Below, one piece after another: positions 42,077 through 51,750 of a stretch of DNA of 64,000 nt (the stretch's first letter is position 1; the number at the start of each line of letters is the position of its first letter). The position numbers and the translations under genes were made by a program. Location: the NCBI RefSeq assembly GCF_037102585.1, contig NW_027043838.1, positions 1,612,001 through 1,676,000 of the forward strand, in the 5' to 3' direction. Below the pieces are notes generated by a model. That model had not been told where the DNA came from and did no database searches. It saw only the letters and a list, made by a program, of their open reading frames with translations. The DNA comes from Saccharomycopsis crataegensis (Eukaryota > Ascomycota > Saccharomycetes > Ascoideales > Saccharomycopsidaceae).

Positions 42077-43996
42077 TCAATGAAGTCTAGCAGTGAGTGG
42101 CAATACCTTTCTCAGTCCATTGAAACTTATTGGTGTCAATGGAGCACTATTTCTACCATTAGAAGTACCACTAAATGAGTTTTCCTTATCTTCCTCGTAG
42201 ATAAAAAACTCAGAATCGTTTTTTCGCTTATTCTCTTCCATGTCAACAACGTTGAAAGCATTCTGGACAGTTTGTTCCAATTTATCAGCAAGCTTTTTAT
42301 CATCCTCGACAGCGATCTTCTTCGGTCTGCCTCTCTTCTTCTTTGGCTTGTTGATATTGGCATCAGTCTCGATCCCTCCAACACAAATGTTTCTTTCTTT
42401 ATGGCGACGCAAGGCATCAATTCTTGTGAATCCTTTGCCACAAAGACAGGAGAATTTATTATTTTCGTGGATCTTCTCATGACGATGCAAATCATGCTGA
42501 CGAACAAAACTTTTGCTGCAGCCATCGAATGAGCATTTGTATGGTCTATCACACAAGTGAGTTTGGATGTGAGATCTGATGTTATATCTTCTTTGAAACA
42601 CCTTTCCACAGTTGTTGTAGTTGCAAATGTATTTTTTGTTATTGTCAGGACCAAGGATAAACTGATCGATATAACCAGGAGGCAAGGTTGACACTTTGTC
42701 TGCGCCTTTTCTCTTAGGTTTTTGGTGGGTGTATGTGTGATGGTGGTGGTGATGGTGCATCTGTGGAGGTGAAGAAGATACGAGATTATCGGAATTACTA
42801 GTTTGTGGGGCAGCCATTATTCCTTCCCACGAGAGCTGCTCTTTGTTGGGATTTGGAATAGACTTAAGTGGGGAGCTGTTATGGGAAGAGGATGGAGTTG
42901 TAGTTTGCATGTAAGTATATTCTTCAGGGGATGTGAATGAAGGAGCATTTTGAGAGAATTGAGAATACTTCGGGGATGGGGTCATATAGATATTAGGAGG
43001 AGCACAAGTATTTTGGCTTTTCAAATCTGGGGTGGCTCTTTCCGGATACGAATTTGGAGGCTGTAATGGCATGTTGTTCACATTAAAGCTTCTTTTGACG
43101 GGCGATGGATTAGCAGTTGCGATTGGGGTTGGGTAGCAGCTTTCTGAATTTTCTGCCATTGGACTGTGGCTATGATAGGACCCTCTTAAATTCTGGGGTG
43201 GCTGACTTACTGTAGTATCCAAAATCTCTTGAATATTGTTACCGTAGTGACCAATGGTTTGCTTTGGCATCATTTTGGCAATTTCAGAAGCAAACTGGGA
43301 AGGTTGTGGTTTAGCATTGGTAGGAAGTGTAGGAGGATCTGGAGGAAACTTGTACGAAGTTGGTCTGTTGCTTGTAATGATATAATCTTTGGACAAAGTA
43401 ATGGCTTTTGGATCAATGATTTTGTTCAATCTTCTAGTATTTCTTTCCTTAGCAGGCGAAGGAATGGTAGGTCCTGATGCCGAGGGATTTGAGGATGGAA
43501 GAGTGTTAATGACATCTTTCAAGTCAATAGGATTAATACCAGGAATAGATAATTCCCTGCCGTGGAACCCAAATATAGCTGTCCCACTAGGTTTCTTTGA
43601 ATGCCTTTTGTAGCTTTGCTGTGAGTGATGCTGTTTTGTCCCGACATTGTTACTGCTATTCAATTCAGCCATACCAGATGGCAAATCCAAGCTTTGAAAA
43701 CCTAAAAGAGCTTCGTTGATTGAGCTGTTTAATTGTTCAACCTGGTTGAAGTTATCATATTGTGAGAGTTGGGGTTGTGGCTGTTGAGGTTTTTCTTCTT
43801 CTTGGAACATGAAGTTGTCAACGTCATTGAGGAATTGTTGTGCAAAGAGGTCAAGATTGTTGTTGTTATTGCTGTTGTTGTTGCTGTTCGTCTGGTAGTT
43901 GCTCTTGTTATTATCAAACAAGTTGTTGTAAAAGCTCTGCTCATCGACGTTGAAATTTAGCAATGCTGAGTAGCTGCTTGAATGTTTAGCTTCCAT
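42077..43996 (-). CDS. ACE2: Ace2/Swi5-type C2H2 zinc-finger factor
   Basis: The 639-residue protein is largely low-complexity (Asn, Ser, Pro, Gln), with a three-finger C2H2 block at about residues 457-535. Finger 1 is CNYNNCGKVFQRRYNIRSHIQTH, finger 2 runs from CSFDGCSKSF to HRHEKIH, and finger 3 is the shortened CLCGKGFTRIDALRRHKERN ending in Cys. This order, with LPPGYIDQFILGPD just before, is typical of Ace2 and Swi5, which drive M/G1 genes such as chitinases and septum-degrading glucanases. Most yeasts outside the whole-genome duplication keep one such gene, usually named ACE2; that naming is inference. A basic KKKRGRPKK AT-hook-like motif follows the fingers, and a His run lies just before them. 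A CTG at 42113..42115 (antisense CAG) is probably serine. Confidence 0.88.
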   Translation of the reverse strand: MEAKHSSSYSALLNFNVDEQSFYNNLFDNNKSNYQTNSNNNSNNNNNLDLFAQQFLNDVDNFMFQEEEKPQQPQPQLSQYDNFNQVEQLNSSINEALLGFQSLDLPSGMAELNSSNNVGTKQHHSQQSYKRHSKKPSGTAIFGFHGRELSIPGINPIDLKDVINTLPSSNPSASGPTIPSPAKERNTRRLNKIIDPKAITLSKDYIITSNRPTSYKFPPDPPTLPTNAKPQPSQFASEIAKMMPKQTIGHYGNNIQEILDTTVSQPPQNLRGSYHSHSPMAENSESCYPTPIATANPSPVKRSFNVNNMPLQPPNSYPERATPDLKSQNTCAPPNIYMTPSPKYSQFSQNAPSFTSPEEYTYMQTTTPSSSHNSSPLKSIPNPNKEQLSWEGIMAAPQTSNSDNLVSSSPPQMHHHHHHHTYTHQKPKRKGADKVSTLPPGYIDQFILGPDNNKKYICNYNNCGKVFQRRYNIRSHIQTHLCDRPYKCSFDGCSKSFVRQHDLHRHEKIHENNKFSCLCGKGFTRIDALRRHKERNICVGGIETDANINKPKKKRGRPKKIAVEDDKKLADKLEQTVQNAFNVVDMEENKRKNDSEFFIYEEDKENSFSGTSNGRNSAPLTPISFNGLRKVLPLTARLH

Positions 43997-44620
43997 GATT
44001 CTGATGTGATAATATACCTCGCCAGCAAGGTGCAGATGTTGGTTGTAGTGTTACTCTGATGTGCAATGGAAGACCCAATTTAAAAAGAGAATAAAAATTT
44101 TATTAATTCCAAGGAGATGGTTGACAGTTGCTATCAAGAAAATGGGCAGCAGGAAACTTTCTGGTGCAGGATATATGCCAAACACATCATATTTAAGGCC
44201 AATAGAAGGTTGAATGCATGTTAAGGCGAGAAGACGTTACCTTCCTCTTTGGGGAAAGAGTAAACATCGCTGTGGTGTTTACTATGCACGTGACAAACAG
44301 GGTTTTAGACGGGAGAGAGTATGTGTCACGTGTGTAGGCAACAAGTTAAACCAGGCATAGCTATGTCAACTAGTTATAGAGGTTACATATAACCTGCAAA
44401 GTCAACCATACCATTGCAATTACAATCGTGGAAAGTTTTCAAGTAATCGACATGAGAATTTCGTGAGGAAAAGAAAAAAAGAAAGCAACAGAAAAAGAAT
44501 TACTATATTACTAGTGGTACAAAAGATGGTAATAAAAAAAAAAAAAGAAGCTCTGTAATGGGGGGAAATGCAGATAAATGGTGTAAGACAATTTAGTTTG
44601 AATCATAGATTTATATGGAA
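43997..44620. promoter_or_regulatory. Upstream region of the Ace2-type gene with two E-boxes
   Basis: This region holds the promoter of the gene ending at 43996 and the TIF6 3' UTR. CACGTG occurs twice, at 44287..44292 and 44327..44332, 40 bp apart and ~290-340 bp from the start codon. A-runs occur near the TIF6 end (44535-44547). Confidence 0.5.
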
Positions 44621-45358
44621 TTAGGAGTAAGTTTCGATCAAAGTATCACGCAAGTTGGTGTTAATAGCGTTTGGTTGGTTATCCTGTAACTTGAAAATAC
44701 TTTCAAGAACACTTAATTCTGGAGCAGTTGTATCCAAACCGGCAACTGCTAACCAATCATTTACCACAATACCAGCACCAACAACAGAACTACCTCTGTT
44801 AACGGTACCTGCAACTATTGGAACTTGTAACAAACTCGACAATTCTTCTTGATCTTGAACAGAAGTTTGAGGGTGAACCAACCCACCTTGGTTGGACAAA
44901 GCACAATATGAACCAACTAAAACATTTCCAGCAATAGTTTGTCTAAAAACTTCAACACCCAAAGTATCAGCAATTATTTCTTCAGTTTCCCTTTCAATAT
45001 CTGGGTGTACTAAAGCAACATAATCGTTACAACAGATGACATTTCCCAAAGCCGACAAAGTTTCTTCGACTCTCTTGATCTGAACGGAATCTGGCAAAGA
45101 ATTTCTGATGTGCATCAACTCCTGGTCAGTAGTCTGAGTTGGAACTAACAAACCTCTTCTGTTACCGGCAGTCATTCTACCAATAATTCTGTTACCAGCA
45201 ATGGTTGTGTGAGCCATAGGGATGACATCTCCTAGTTCGGCTTCGAAGGCAGAATAGAAATTTTCTGATCCACCGACGGCAATCAAACAGTATGAGTTTG
45301 TCAACTTGGAGAAGACACCTACTTCATTGGAGTTTTCAAATTGAGTTCTGGTAGCCAT
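44621..45358 (-). CDS. TIF6: eIF6 homologue Tif6, 60S maturation factor
   Basis: Tif6 binds pre-60S and 60S subunits, keeps them from joining 40S too early, and is needed for 27S pre-rRNA processing. The 245 residues match the invariant family length. The ATG at 45358..45356 gives [25 protein letters not shown], the standard N-terminus; the frame stays open upstream without another ATG. Five repeated ~45-residue blocks of the pentein fold can be followed, e.g. [41 protein letters not shown] and [20 protein letters not shown]. No in-frame CTG was seen. It is divergent from the aspartyl protease gene, with a 54-base A-run between them. Confidence 0.97.
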   Translation of the reverse strand: MATRTQFENSNEVGVFSKLTNSYCLIAVGGSENFYSAFEAELGDVIPMAHTTIAGNRIIGRMTAGNRRGLLVPTQTTDQELMHIRNSLPDSVQIKRVEETLSALGNVICCNDYVALVHPDIERETEEIIADTLGVEVFRQTIAGNVLVGSYCALSNQGGLVHPQTSVQDQEELSSLLQVPIVAGTVNRGSSVVGAGIVVNDWLAVAGLDTTAPELSVLESIFKLQDNQPNAINTNLRDTLIETYS

Positions 45359-45591
45359 GGTTTTCAGTAAAACAAAAGTGTTCAGGTATGGCAGAGGTAT
45401 CACGATATAAGTTTATAATAAAGTAGCAAAAAAAACAAGCAATAGTCTCCTGTTTTTTTTGTTTAAAAGATAAAGATTTATTTCTTCAAAAGTGAATCAA
45501 GAGAAATCAATCAAAATGCCGTTAATAAATACAGATTTATTGAACTAGTATTACTAATCTTTAATGAAACTAATATAAGAATTCAAACACA

Positions 45592-45650
<59 letters not shown>

Positions 45651-46116
45651 CCTTGTCACATGATTTAAAAGTAATACTCGACGGAAACGTGACCATAATA
45701 GTAAGCCGGTGCGGTGGGTAATCGGTGGACTTTTTTTCAAGGATTACTCGCTACAGAATCTCTAATAGCCTTGCTTATGGATCATTAATTTTGAGACGCC
45801 TTTTGACGTATTTACATGGAAGCCCAATCCGACTCAACTATTGTTGGGAATGAGGTTTGTTTTTGAAAAAATTTGTGGCGCTAATGCACGAGCGCGAGGC
45901 ACATTCGTAACATGCATGGAATGGTTATATCCGTAGGCATCTAAGATTAGTGACTAAAGTTTACAGATAGTATTTTAATCTACACTACCATGCTCTCTCG
46001 ATTTAGGGTATAAATACCAAGGCTTGGCCTTGGCAAAATACTTCTTCTTTGTTCCTTTTTTTTTTATTCATTATCAAATTTCAATTCTTTTATTCATTTC
46101 TTTTTCTATTCTAACT
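45359..46116. promoter_or_regulatory. Divergent TIF6/protease promoter with 54-base A-run
   Basis: The region holds an unbroken run of 54 A (45593..45646), 235 bp upstream of TIF6 and 470 bp upstream of the protease ATG. Such tracts exclude nucleosomes. On the protease side, TATAAATA at 46009..46016 lies 101 bp before the ATG at 46117 and is a good TATA box, followed by a pyrimidine-rich leader. Confidence 0.7.
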
Positions 46117-47334
46117 ATGCAATTGTCTACCTCCGTTTTATTGTCCGTTGCCGCTTCCTTGGCCTCCTTCGCCTCTGCCGCTCCAGTTGAAAGAAGCACT
46201 ATTTCTCCACCAAAGCTCGACTTCAATGTCATCAGATACGGTGCTGCTAACTCTACTCATTCAAAATTCATGGGTAGAAGAGCCATCAGAGCCGCCTCCT
46301 CTGCTGGTGTCAACTTGCAATTGGATAACGAATATTCTTTATACTTGGCCGAAATCGAAATCGGTACCCCAGGCCAACAAATCCACGTTGATGTTGACAC
46401 TGGCTCCTCTGACTTGTGGGTCCCAGGTGCAGGTACTCAATCCAACTACGGTACCTACGACAGCTCTCAATCTTCCACTTACCAAGTCGACAGATCCGGT
46501 TTCAGCATTAGTTATGGTGATGGCTCTTCTGCCTCTGGTAACTGGGCCAAGGAATCCGTCACCATTGGTGGTGCTACAGTCACCGGCTTGGAATTCGGTG
46601 ATGCCACTACCCAAAACGTCGGGCAGTCTATCATGGGTGTTGGTATGAAAGGTAATGAAGCCGCTGCTCAATCATCCGATCCATTCACTTACGACAACTT
46701 GCCTTTGCAATTGGCCAACCAAGGTATCATTTCCAAGGCCGCCTACTCCTTGTACTTGAACAACTTGGACGCCACTTCCGGTTCTATCTTGTTCGGTGCC
46801 GTCGACAAATCCAAATACTCTGGTGACTTGAAGACCTTGTCTATTATAAACATCGATGACTCTGGCTCTTCCACCTCCGAAGCCGTGGCCTTCTTCGTTA
46901 ACTTGGATGGCGTTGCATCTGGCGATAACACCTTCGCTTCTACTACATATCCTGCTTTGTTGGACTCCGGTACCACCTTGATCTACGCTCCATCCGACGT
47001 TGCCCAAGCTGTCGGTCAACAATACGGTACCTACTCTTCCCTGGCTGGTGGTTACACTACCTCTTGCTCCACTCAAGGTGAAGATTTCACCTTCACCTTC
47101 GGTGACAAGACAATCACCGTCCCATTCAGCAACTTGTTGTACAACACCAACGGTCAAGCCCAGGGTGAATCCGATGAATGTTTGGTCGGCGTCTTGGACT
47201 CTGGCTCCCAATACTACATCCTCGGTGATGGTTTCTTGAGATCTGCTTATGTTGTCTACGACATTGCTGACTCCGAAATCCAAATTGCACAAGCTAACTA
47301 CAACACAGGTGCTTCGGAAATCGTTTCTTTGTAA
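46117..47334 (+). CDS. Secreted aspartyl protease (pepsin family A1)
   Basis: The 405-residue preproprotein has a signal peptide (residues 1-22, cut near FASAAPV) and a propeptide to about residue 60 with basic sites at RR (54-55) and R58. The mature domain has catalytic Asp94 in DTGSSDLW, flap Tyr133 in ISYGDGS, and catalytic Asp283 in LLDSGTT, plus one Cys pair (317, 355). The end NFLRSAY-like block (GFLRSAYVVYD) and lack of a Ser/Thr-rich GPI tail make it a secreted SAP-type enzyme, not a yapsin. Codon use is strongly biased (TCC, GCC, ACC, TTG), pointing to high expression. Start is the ATG at 46117. The one CTG (codon 309) sits in a Ser-rich loop. Confidence 0.93.
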   Translation: MQLSTSVLLSVAASLASFASAAPVERSTISPPKLDFNVIRYGAANSTHSKFMGRRAIRAASSAGVNLQLDNEYSLYLAEIEIGTPGQQIHVDVDTGSSDLWVPGAGTQSNYGTYDSSQSSTYQVDRSGFSISYGDGSSASGNWAKESVTIGGATVTGLEFGDATTQNVGQSIMGVGMKGNEAAAQSSDPFTYDNLPLQLANQGIISKAAYSLYLNNLDATSGSILFGAVDKSKYSGDLKTLSIINIDDSGSSTSEAVAFFVNLDGVASGDNTFASTTYPALLDSGTTLIYAPSDVAQAVGQQYGTYSSLAGGYTTSCSTQGEDFTFTFGDKTITVPFSNLLYNTNGQAQGESDECLVGVLDSGSQYYILGDGFLRSAYVVYDIADSEIQIAQANYNTGASEIVSL

Positions 47335-47859
47335 TTCGGTCCTCTTCATCCATTTTGAGCTAGCCTCATCATATTGAAGTCTCACTTCTAATTTTCAATT
47401 CTTTGAGCTCCTTTTTCACTTCTTATTTTAGCTTATATGATTTTTATGATTTATTTCAATTAATTGTTTTCTCAAACTTATTTGTGTAAACTGATGGTAT
47501 CCTTAAGAGTCTGTCTGATTATCTAATTAGTTACATGCTTCCAAAATCTTGTGGAATGATTCGGCAACAACAGATTCTTCTTGAAACTCGCTCGTCATGA
47601 TAGATATTTTCTCAGAACAATGAGAAATCGGAGAGGACAGCGATTCATTAACTAGCATTTTTTAAGCGCCTAATTCATTAATATGAAAGAAGCATCAGTT
47701 ATGATTCTTTGCAAAATTCTCTAATGCATTATTCTAATGCGAACAACGTTTTTACAACGATTGGAAAATTTAGGGAAGTTTGGAACTATCATTCTGGAAT
47801 TATGTATTACTTGTTGTTGTTGTTATTGTTGTTTGGTTATTTTTGTTTGGTTTGGCATT
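47335..47859. other. Convergent 3' region, protease and LRR gene
   Basis: AT-rich sequence with a TTG-rich patch near 47809-47850. No gene was seen. Confidence 0.5.
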
Positions 47860-49593
47860 CTAACGTGACTTTTTGCTCTTCTCTTTTCTTTTAATTTCCA
47901 TCAAAAGATTGCTAAAAACAGTAGATTTAGTTGCTTCGCCAAGAAGACAGGAAATAACTAGCTCATTATTATTACCAAACAACTTATCGAATTCAAATTT
48001 CAACTCGGCGTTAAATTTTTCAATTTTCGTTGCGGATCTCAAACTGTAATTGAGACTAAAATTCTCAACTGCTGGAATCTCATTTTCAAAAAGAGATAGA
48101 CTTTTTAAATTTCGTAGTTTTCCAATATCACCCAAGTTTTCAAAGTTTTTAACAGGAACGCCACATAAATCCAAACTTCTAAGAGCCGGGAAATCGGCCA
48201 AATGTCTCAAGTTAGAGACAGGGTTGTGAGAAATATCGAATTCCCTAAGGCTATGAAGACTCAAATCTGAGATATCTGAAATGTTGTTTTGTTTAACATT
48301 AAGCTTTGTAATAGATAAAAGGATTTCTAAGCCATTCAAAGAAGTAAGCTTGTTTCCTTCAAGATTTAAGTTTACAAGTTTAGGACAGTTCAAGGGTATA
48401 ATACTTGAAATCTTGTTGCGACTGACATCAAGCTTGATGAGACTCAGAATATCATCGAGACCTTTTAATGAGTCAAGTTCATTGTTATGAAGGTTCAATT
48501 CTATTAATTTTGGCAAATGAGAAAACCCTGTAACCACGCTAGAAATTTTGTTATCGGACAAATTGAGATGCGTAAGTTTTGGTAAATTGGGTAATTTTCC
48601 TAATTGAACGATTCCCCATTCCAGGGTAATTTCCAATGAATTCAAGTTTTTCAAGTACTTCAAGTTTGGAATTGAAGGCAATCCAAGCCTCTTCAATTTT
48701 AATTCTTCCAAATTCGTGATGTTGTGGAAATCAAGCGTCAGTGGAATAATTTGCATATCCGAAAGCTCAAGCGATACTAAATCCGTGGTTCCGATTGTTT
48801 CAATGGTACCGTGTTTCAATGATAATTTTTTTAATTTTGGGAAATTTTTTGAAACCATATTCGAAGTGACACCAGGTGCGATCCCCGTGGCAAAGGTTAT
48901 TGCCAATTCTTTTAAATTGGAAAGCTTCCAAGTAGAGCCATCGAAATTCTGCACGCAGTAACACAATTCTAACCTCTTCAACTTGGAAAAATCGTACTCC
49001 GACGGCGAAAGCTCACTAGCTAATACAGGATAATTGAATAACTTCAAAAATTTTAAAGAATCGAGGCCATCCAGTAGCATGTTTTCAGCCGCATCAACGA
49101 CGATTTCCATTTCTGTAAGCTTCTTGGTAATGCCAGATATAGGAATTGAGGCCCTTATAGATTGCAATTGCATAGCAGAGTTAATAAACCTCACCAAACT
49201 TTCCATTTCATGTTTGTCATATCGGATATACCGAGTTTGATATAAATGGATTCTTTTCACGTATTTCCCAACATGATCCATAGATTTATTATCCTTGAAA
49301 AAATCTGATGCAAGACATGTAACTTCCGTGGAACCATCATCAAACACCCCAGAGATTTCGGATGTTTCAGGTAAAGTAGTGATAAAAAACGGCAAATTCT
49401 TGATTCTGGGTTCCCTTTGGTCTAGGTTTTTAGCAATGGCAATTTTGTCAAACAAAGCAGCATCGATACAGTCTAATAATACTGGTGCATCGACGTCAAT
49501 TATCAAATTCCGTAATTCCGCCAATTTGTTGTTTGGTGTGTATTTGAAGACATTTGTCAACAATTCTGGTGGAAGCCTGTTCAAAATGACCAT
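47860..49593 (-). CDS. F-box-like leucine-rich repeat protein
   Basis: The 577-residue protein begins with an F-box-like segment, LNRLPPELLTNVFKY, and from about residue 200 to 530 carries tandem leucine-rich repeats of ~21-23 residues, such as LTHLNLSDNKISSV, LIELNLHNNELDSL and LVNLNLEGNKLTSL. The end is basic (KRKEKSKKSR). F-box/LRR proteins act as substrate receptors of SCF ubiquitin ligases; for this one that is inference. I do not recognise an S. cerevisiae orthologue. Two CTG codons fall at positions where the repeat does not demand leucine. A large internal stretch (60-200) is unassigned. Confidence 0.85.
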   Translation of the reverse strand: MVILNRLPPELLTNVFKYTPNNKLAELRNLIIDVDAPVLLDCIDAALFDKIAIAKNLDQREPRIKNLPFFITTLPETSEISGVFDDGSTEVTCLASDFFKDNKSMDHVGKYVKRIHLYQTRYIRYDKHEMESLVRFINSAMQLQSIRASIPISGITKKLTEMEIVVDAAENMLLDGLDSLKFLKLFNYPVLASELSPSEYDFSKLKRLELCYCVQNFDGSTWKLSNLKELAITFATGIAPGVTSNMVSKNFPKLKKLSLKHGTIETIGTTDLVSLELSDMQIIPLTLDFHNITNLEELKLKRLGLPSIPNLKYLKNLNSLEITLEWGIVQLGKLPNLPKLTHLNLSDNKISSVVTGFSHLPKLIELNLHNNELDSLKGLDDILSLIKLDVSRNKISSIIPLNCPKLVNLNLEGNKLTSLNGLEILLSITKLNVKQNNISDISDLSLHSLREFDISHNPVSNLRHLADFPALRSLDLCGVPVKNFENLGDIGKLRNLKSLSLFENEIPAVENFSLNYSLRSATKIEKFNAELKFEFDKLFGNNNELVISCLLGEATKSTVFSNLLMEIKRKEKSKKSR

Positions 49594-50044
49594 TACCTCT
49601 CAAGCATAGGTTGATTTAACTGTCATTTGTGTGCTTGGAGAACACACCGCTCTCCGAAGAATTCAAATATTAGTGATCAGTGACTAGTTACCCGCCCACA
49701 TGTTATCAAATGTATTTCCCGATGGGCATCGAGGATCTTGATTGATCAACTTAATGGTTTGAGAATTGTAATTCAGTTGTGTGAAATAATACTAACATGA
49801 AATAACGCCACTTACAAGTCCCAGATTACTCACTAAAAATCACTACATTGCACCTCTCTACTATATGAGTGAAAAAGTATCTCCTAAGACAATCAATTCT
49901 CTATCAATTAGAAGTAGCTATATAAGATAGCTCTACAGAATTTGATAAACATCCGGAGGCCAGCCAAGAAAAAAAAAAGAAAAAGAAATCAAAAAGAAAA
50001 AAAAAAAAAAAATCGTTAATAAAACACAGATCTATTCAGTTCAG
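49594..50044. other. LRR-gene promoter and IPI3 3' region
   Basis: The region separates two minus-strand genes. An A-rich stretch (49970-50012) precedes the IPI3 end. No further gene was seen. Confidence 0.5.
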
Positions 50045-51523
50045 TTACTGGTTTACTAGTTTTGTATGTTCCTCAAATAATTCCTCGTGAATTTTCTTGA
50101 GCTCAGAATACGCTTCATTGACTTTGTCAAGCTTTTCTTGTAATTGTGGTGATTCATCTTTCCCAGCATTCATTGGAGAGGCTTTGAAATTCAGCTCCTG
50201 TGCTGCAACTTGTGCCAAATATTCATCGAAATCATAGTCCATCTTGTGGTTGTTATTAAGAATATTGTAATGATAATCGTTCTCTGGTATCTGCATGGAT
50301 AACTCATGATTATTGAAATCATTTGAATCAGCCAAAGTTCTTTTTAATTGTGGGACTTTGCGGTAATTATTGGCTTTCTTTGTACCCAAAATGTTCTCCG
50401 ACTCGTTAAAGTTTTTAGACAATGTAGGAGAGATCTTCAAGTACGTTACCATACCATTCACCGGTTTAAGGGACTTTAAGCTCTGCTTGGTCACAATGTC
50501 GCAAACGAGGACCTTACCATCTGAGTCTCCTGACACCAACAAAGTTCCGTCAAAAGAAACGTCCAATGAGGTTATTTTGAGGGTGTTGGAAGAGTTTTCT
50601 TGTTGTTGGTGGGCCATGAAACTCCACTTGAGTTCTGGGTCATCCTCAAGAGTGACAATTCTTGACTTTTCACCAATGAAACGAAGTTTCTTTGTGGAGT
50701 CTATTTCAAATAAGTTCACCTGTCTTATCGACCCGTTATCTAAACCCAAATATAGTGTTCTAAAAGCTGGATCGCTGGCAATGCTACACACTGGGAAAAG
50801 CAGGACCAATGTCATTTGAAGTTTCAGTGTGTTCAAATCATAAACTCTGCAAGTGGAATCGGCGGACGCGGTCACTAATCTCAAATCGTTGTTGATTCCT
50901 GAAGTGATCAAAAAGTCCGTCACAGGCAATGTATGATCAGTAATAGCGTGTAATGGCTTGATAGTAGGGCTGTTGCTAATTAGTTCCAAGACTCTGAAAA
51001 CTAACACTCTAGAATCATCAGAACTTGTGACCAAGAAATTATTGTTATTGGAGAATTCAATCTTGTTGATCTTTTGGTAATGAACTGACTTATTGAACAA
51101 CAAATTTCCCGAGCACACTTCCCACACATATAATTTACCTGTAATACTTCCCCCAATCAAAAGCCAAGGTAATTGTAGTTCGGTTTTCGTATCATCATGT
51201 TCCAGACCTTGGTCAATAGACTTCATGTTGTGATGGGTCAAAGCTAGACAAGATAATTGTTCCGGAATTGGAATTTTTTGAATTGGAGCTTCCTTCCCAT
51301 GAACATAGACTTGAATTAACGCCTTATTTTTAGTAGCAACGAAAACTTTGTCATTATCACCATTCATAAACCCAGTAGATACTACCCCATTAAGATGTGC
51401 ATTGGCAAACTTGTAAGCGTAAGAAAAAGTGTTAGAGTGGATTGATGTGCTAAATCCGACAGAATTTTCACCATTCTTATCGTCAGCAAGTCCACCGCCG
51501 ATATAAGTAACTATTTCTTCCAT
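50045..51523 (-). CDS. IPI3: Ipi3, WD40 subunit of the Rix1 complex
   Basis: Ipi3 (human WDR18) joins Rix1 and Ipi1 in a complex needed for ITS2 processing and late 60S maturation, and it also acts in pre-replication complex assembly. The 492-residue protein (S. cerevisiae ~555) starts MEEIVTYIGGG and has WD40-type blades, e.g. WLLIGGSITGKLYVWEV, FLVTSSDDSRVLVFRV, LRLVTASADSTCRVYDL and LLVSGDSDGKVLVCDI. It ends in a coiled coil (LDKVNEAYSELKKIHEELFEEH). It is divergent from PBR1 with 227 bp between the start codons, as in S. cerevisiae (YNL182C/YNL181W). A perfect PAC motif lies in between. Confidence 0.93.
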   Translation of the reverse strand: MEEIVTYIGGGLADDKNGENSVGFSTSIHSNTFSYAYKFANAHLNGVVSTGFMNGDNDKVFVATKNKALIQVYVHGKEAPIQKIPIPEQLSCLALTHHNMKSIDQGLEHDDTKTELQLPWLLIGGSITGKLYVWEVCSGNLLFNKSVHYQKINKIEFSNNNNFLVTSSDDSRVLVFRVLELISNSPTIKPLHAITDHTLPVTDFLITSGINNDLRLVTASADSTCRVYDLNTLKLQMTLVLLFPVCSIASDPAFRTLYLGLDNGSIRQVNLFEIDSTKKLRFIGEKSRIVTLEDDPELKWSFMAHQQQENSSNTLKITSLDVSFDGTLLVSGDSDGKVLVCDIVTKQSLKSLKPVNGMVTYLKISPTLSKNFNESENILGTKKANNYRKVPQLKRTLADSNDFNNHELSMQIPENDYHYNILNNNHKMDYDFDEYLAQVAAQELNFKASPMNAGKDESPQLQEKLDKVNEAYSELKKIHEELFEEHTKLVNQ

Positions 51524-51567
51524 TATAAAGTGTATTTAAACTGACTTTTCACTATTAGAGGGAAATG

Positions 51568-51633
51568 AAAAAAAAAAAAAAAAAAAAAATTCACACTTTT
51601 AAAATTTTATTGAGGGTGCCCGGGCCTCATCGC
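51568..51633. promoter_or_regulatory. IPI3/PBR1 promoter: A-run, RRPE-like, PAC
   Basis: In the 227-bp divergent gap, a 22-base A-run (51568..51589), AAAATTTT (51601..51608) and a full PAC site CTCATCGC (51626..51633) lie in order, 45-110 bp upstream of IPI3. This is a standard ribosome-biogenesis layout. Confidence 0.75.
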
Positions 51634-51750
51634 GGTTTTGTGCCCGCGGTGGAAATTTGGAAAATCTGACAAAAACATCGATTTTCAGAGCGCTATTGAC
51701 GGATGAAGCATTTTAAATTGGCCACTTAATATATTCTCCAAATCACGACA

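Noticed and set aside
46672-47385. 237-codon frame antisense to the aspartyl protease
   Set aside because: It is produced by the strong codon bias of the protease on the other strand.
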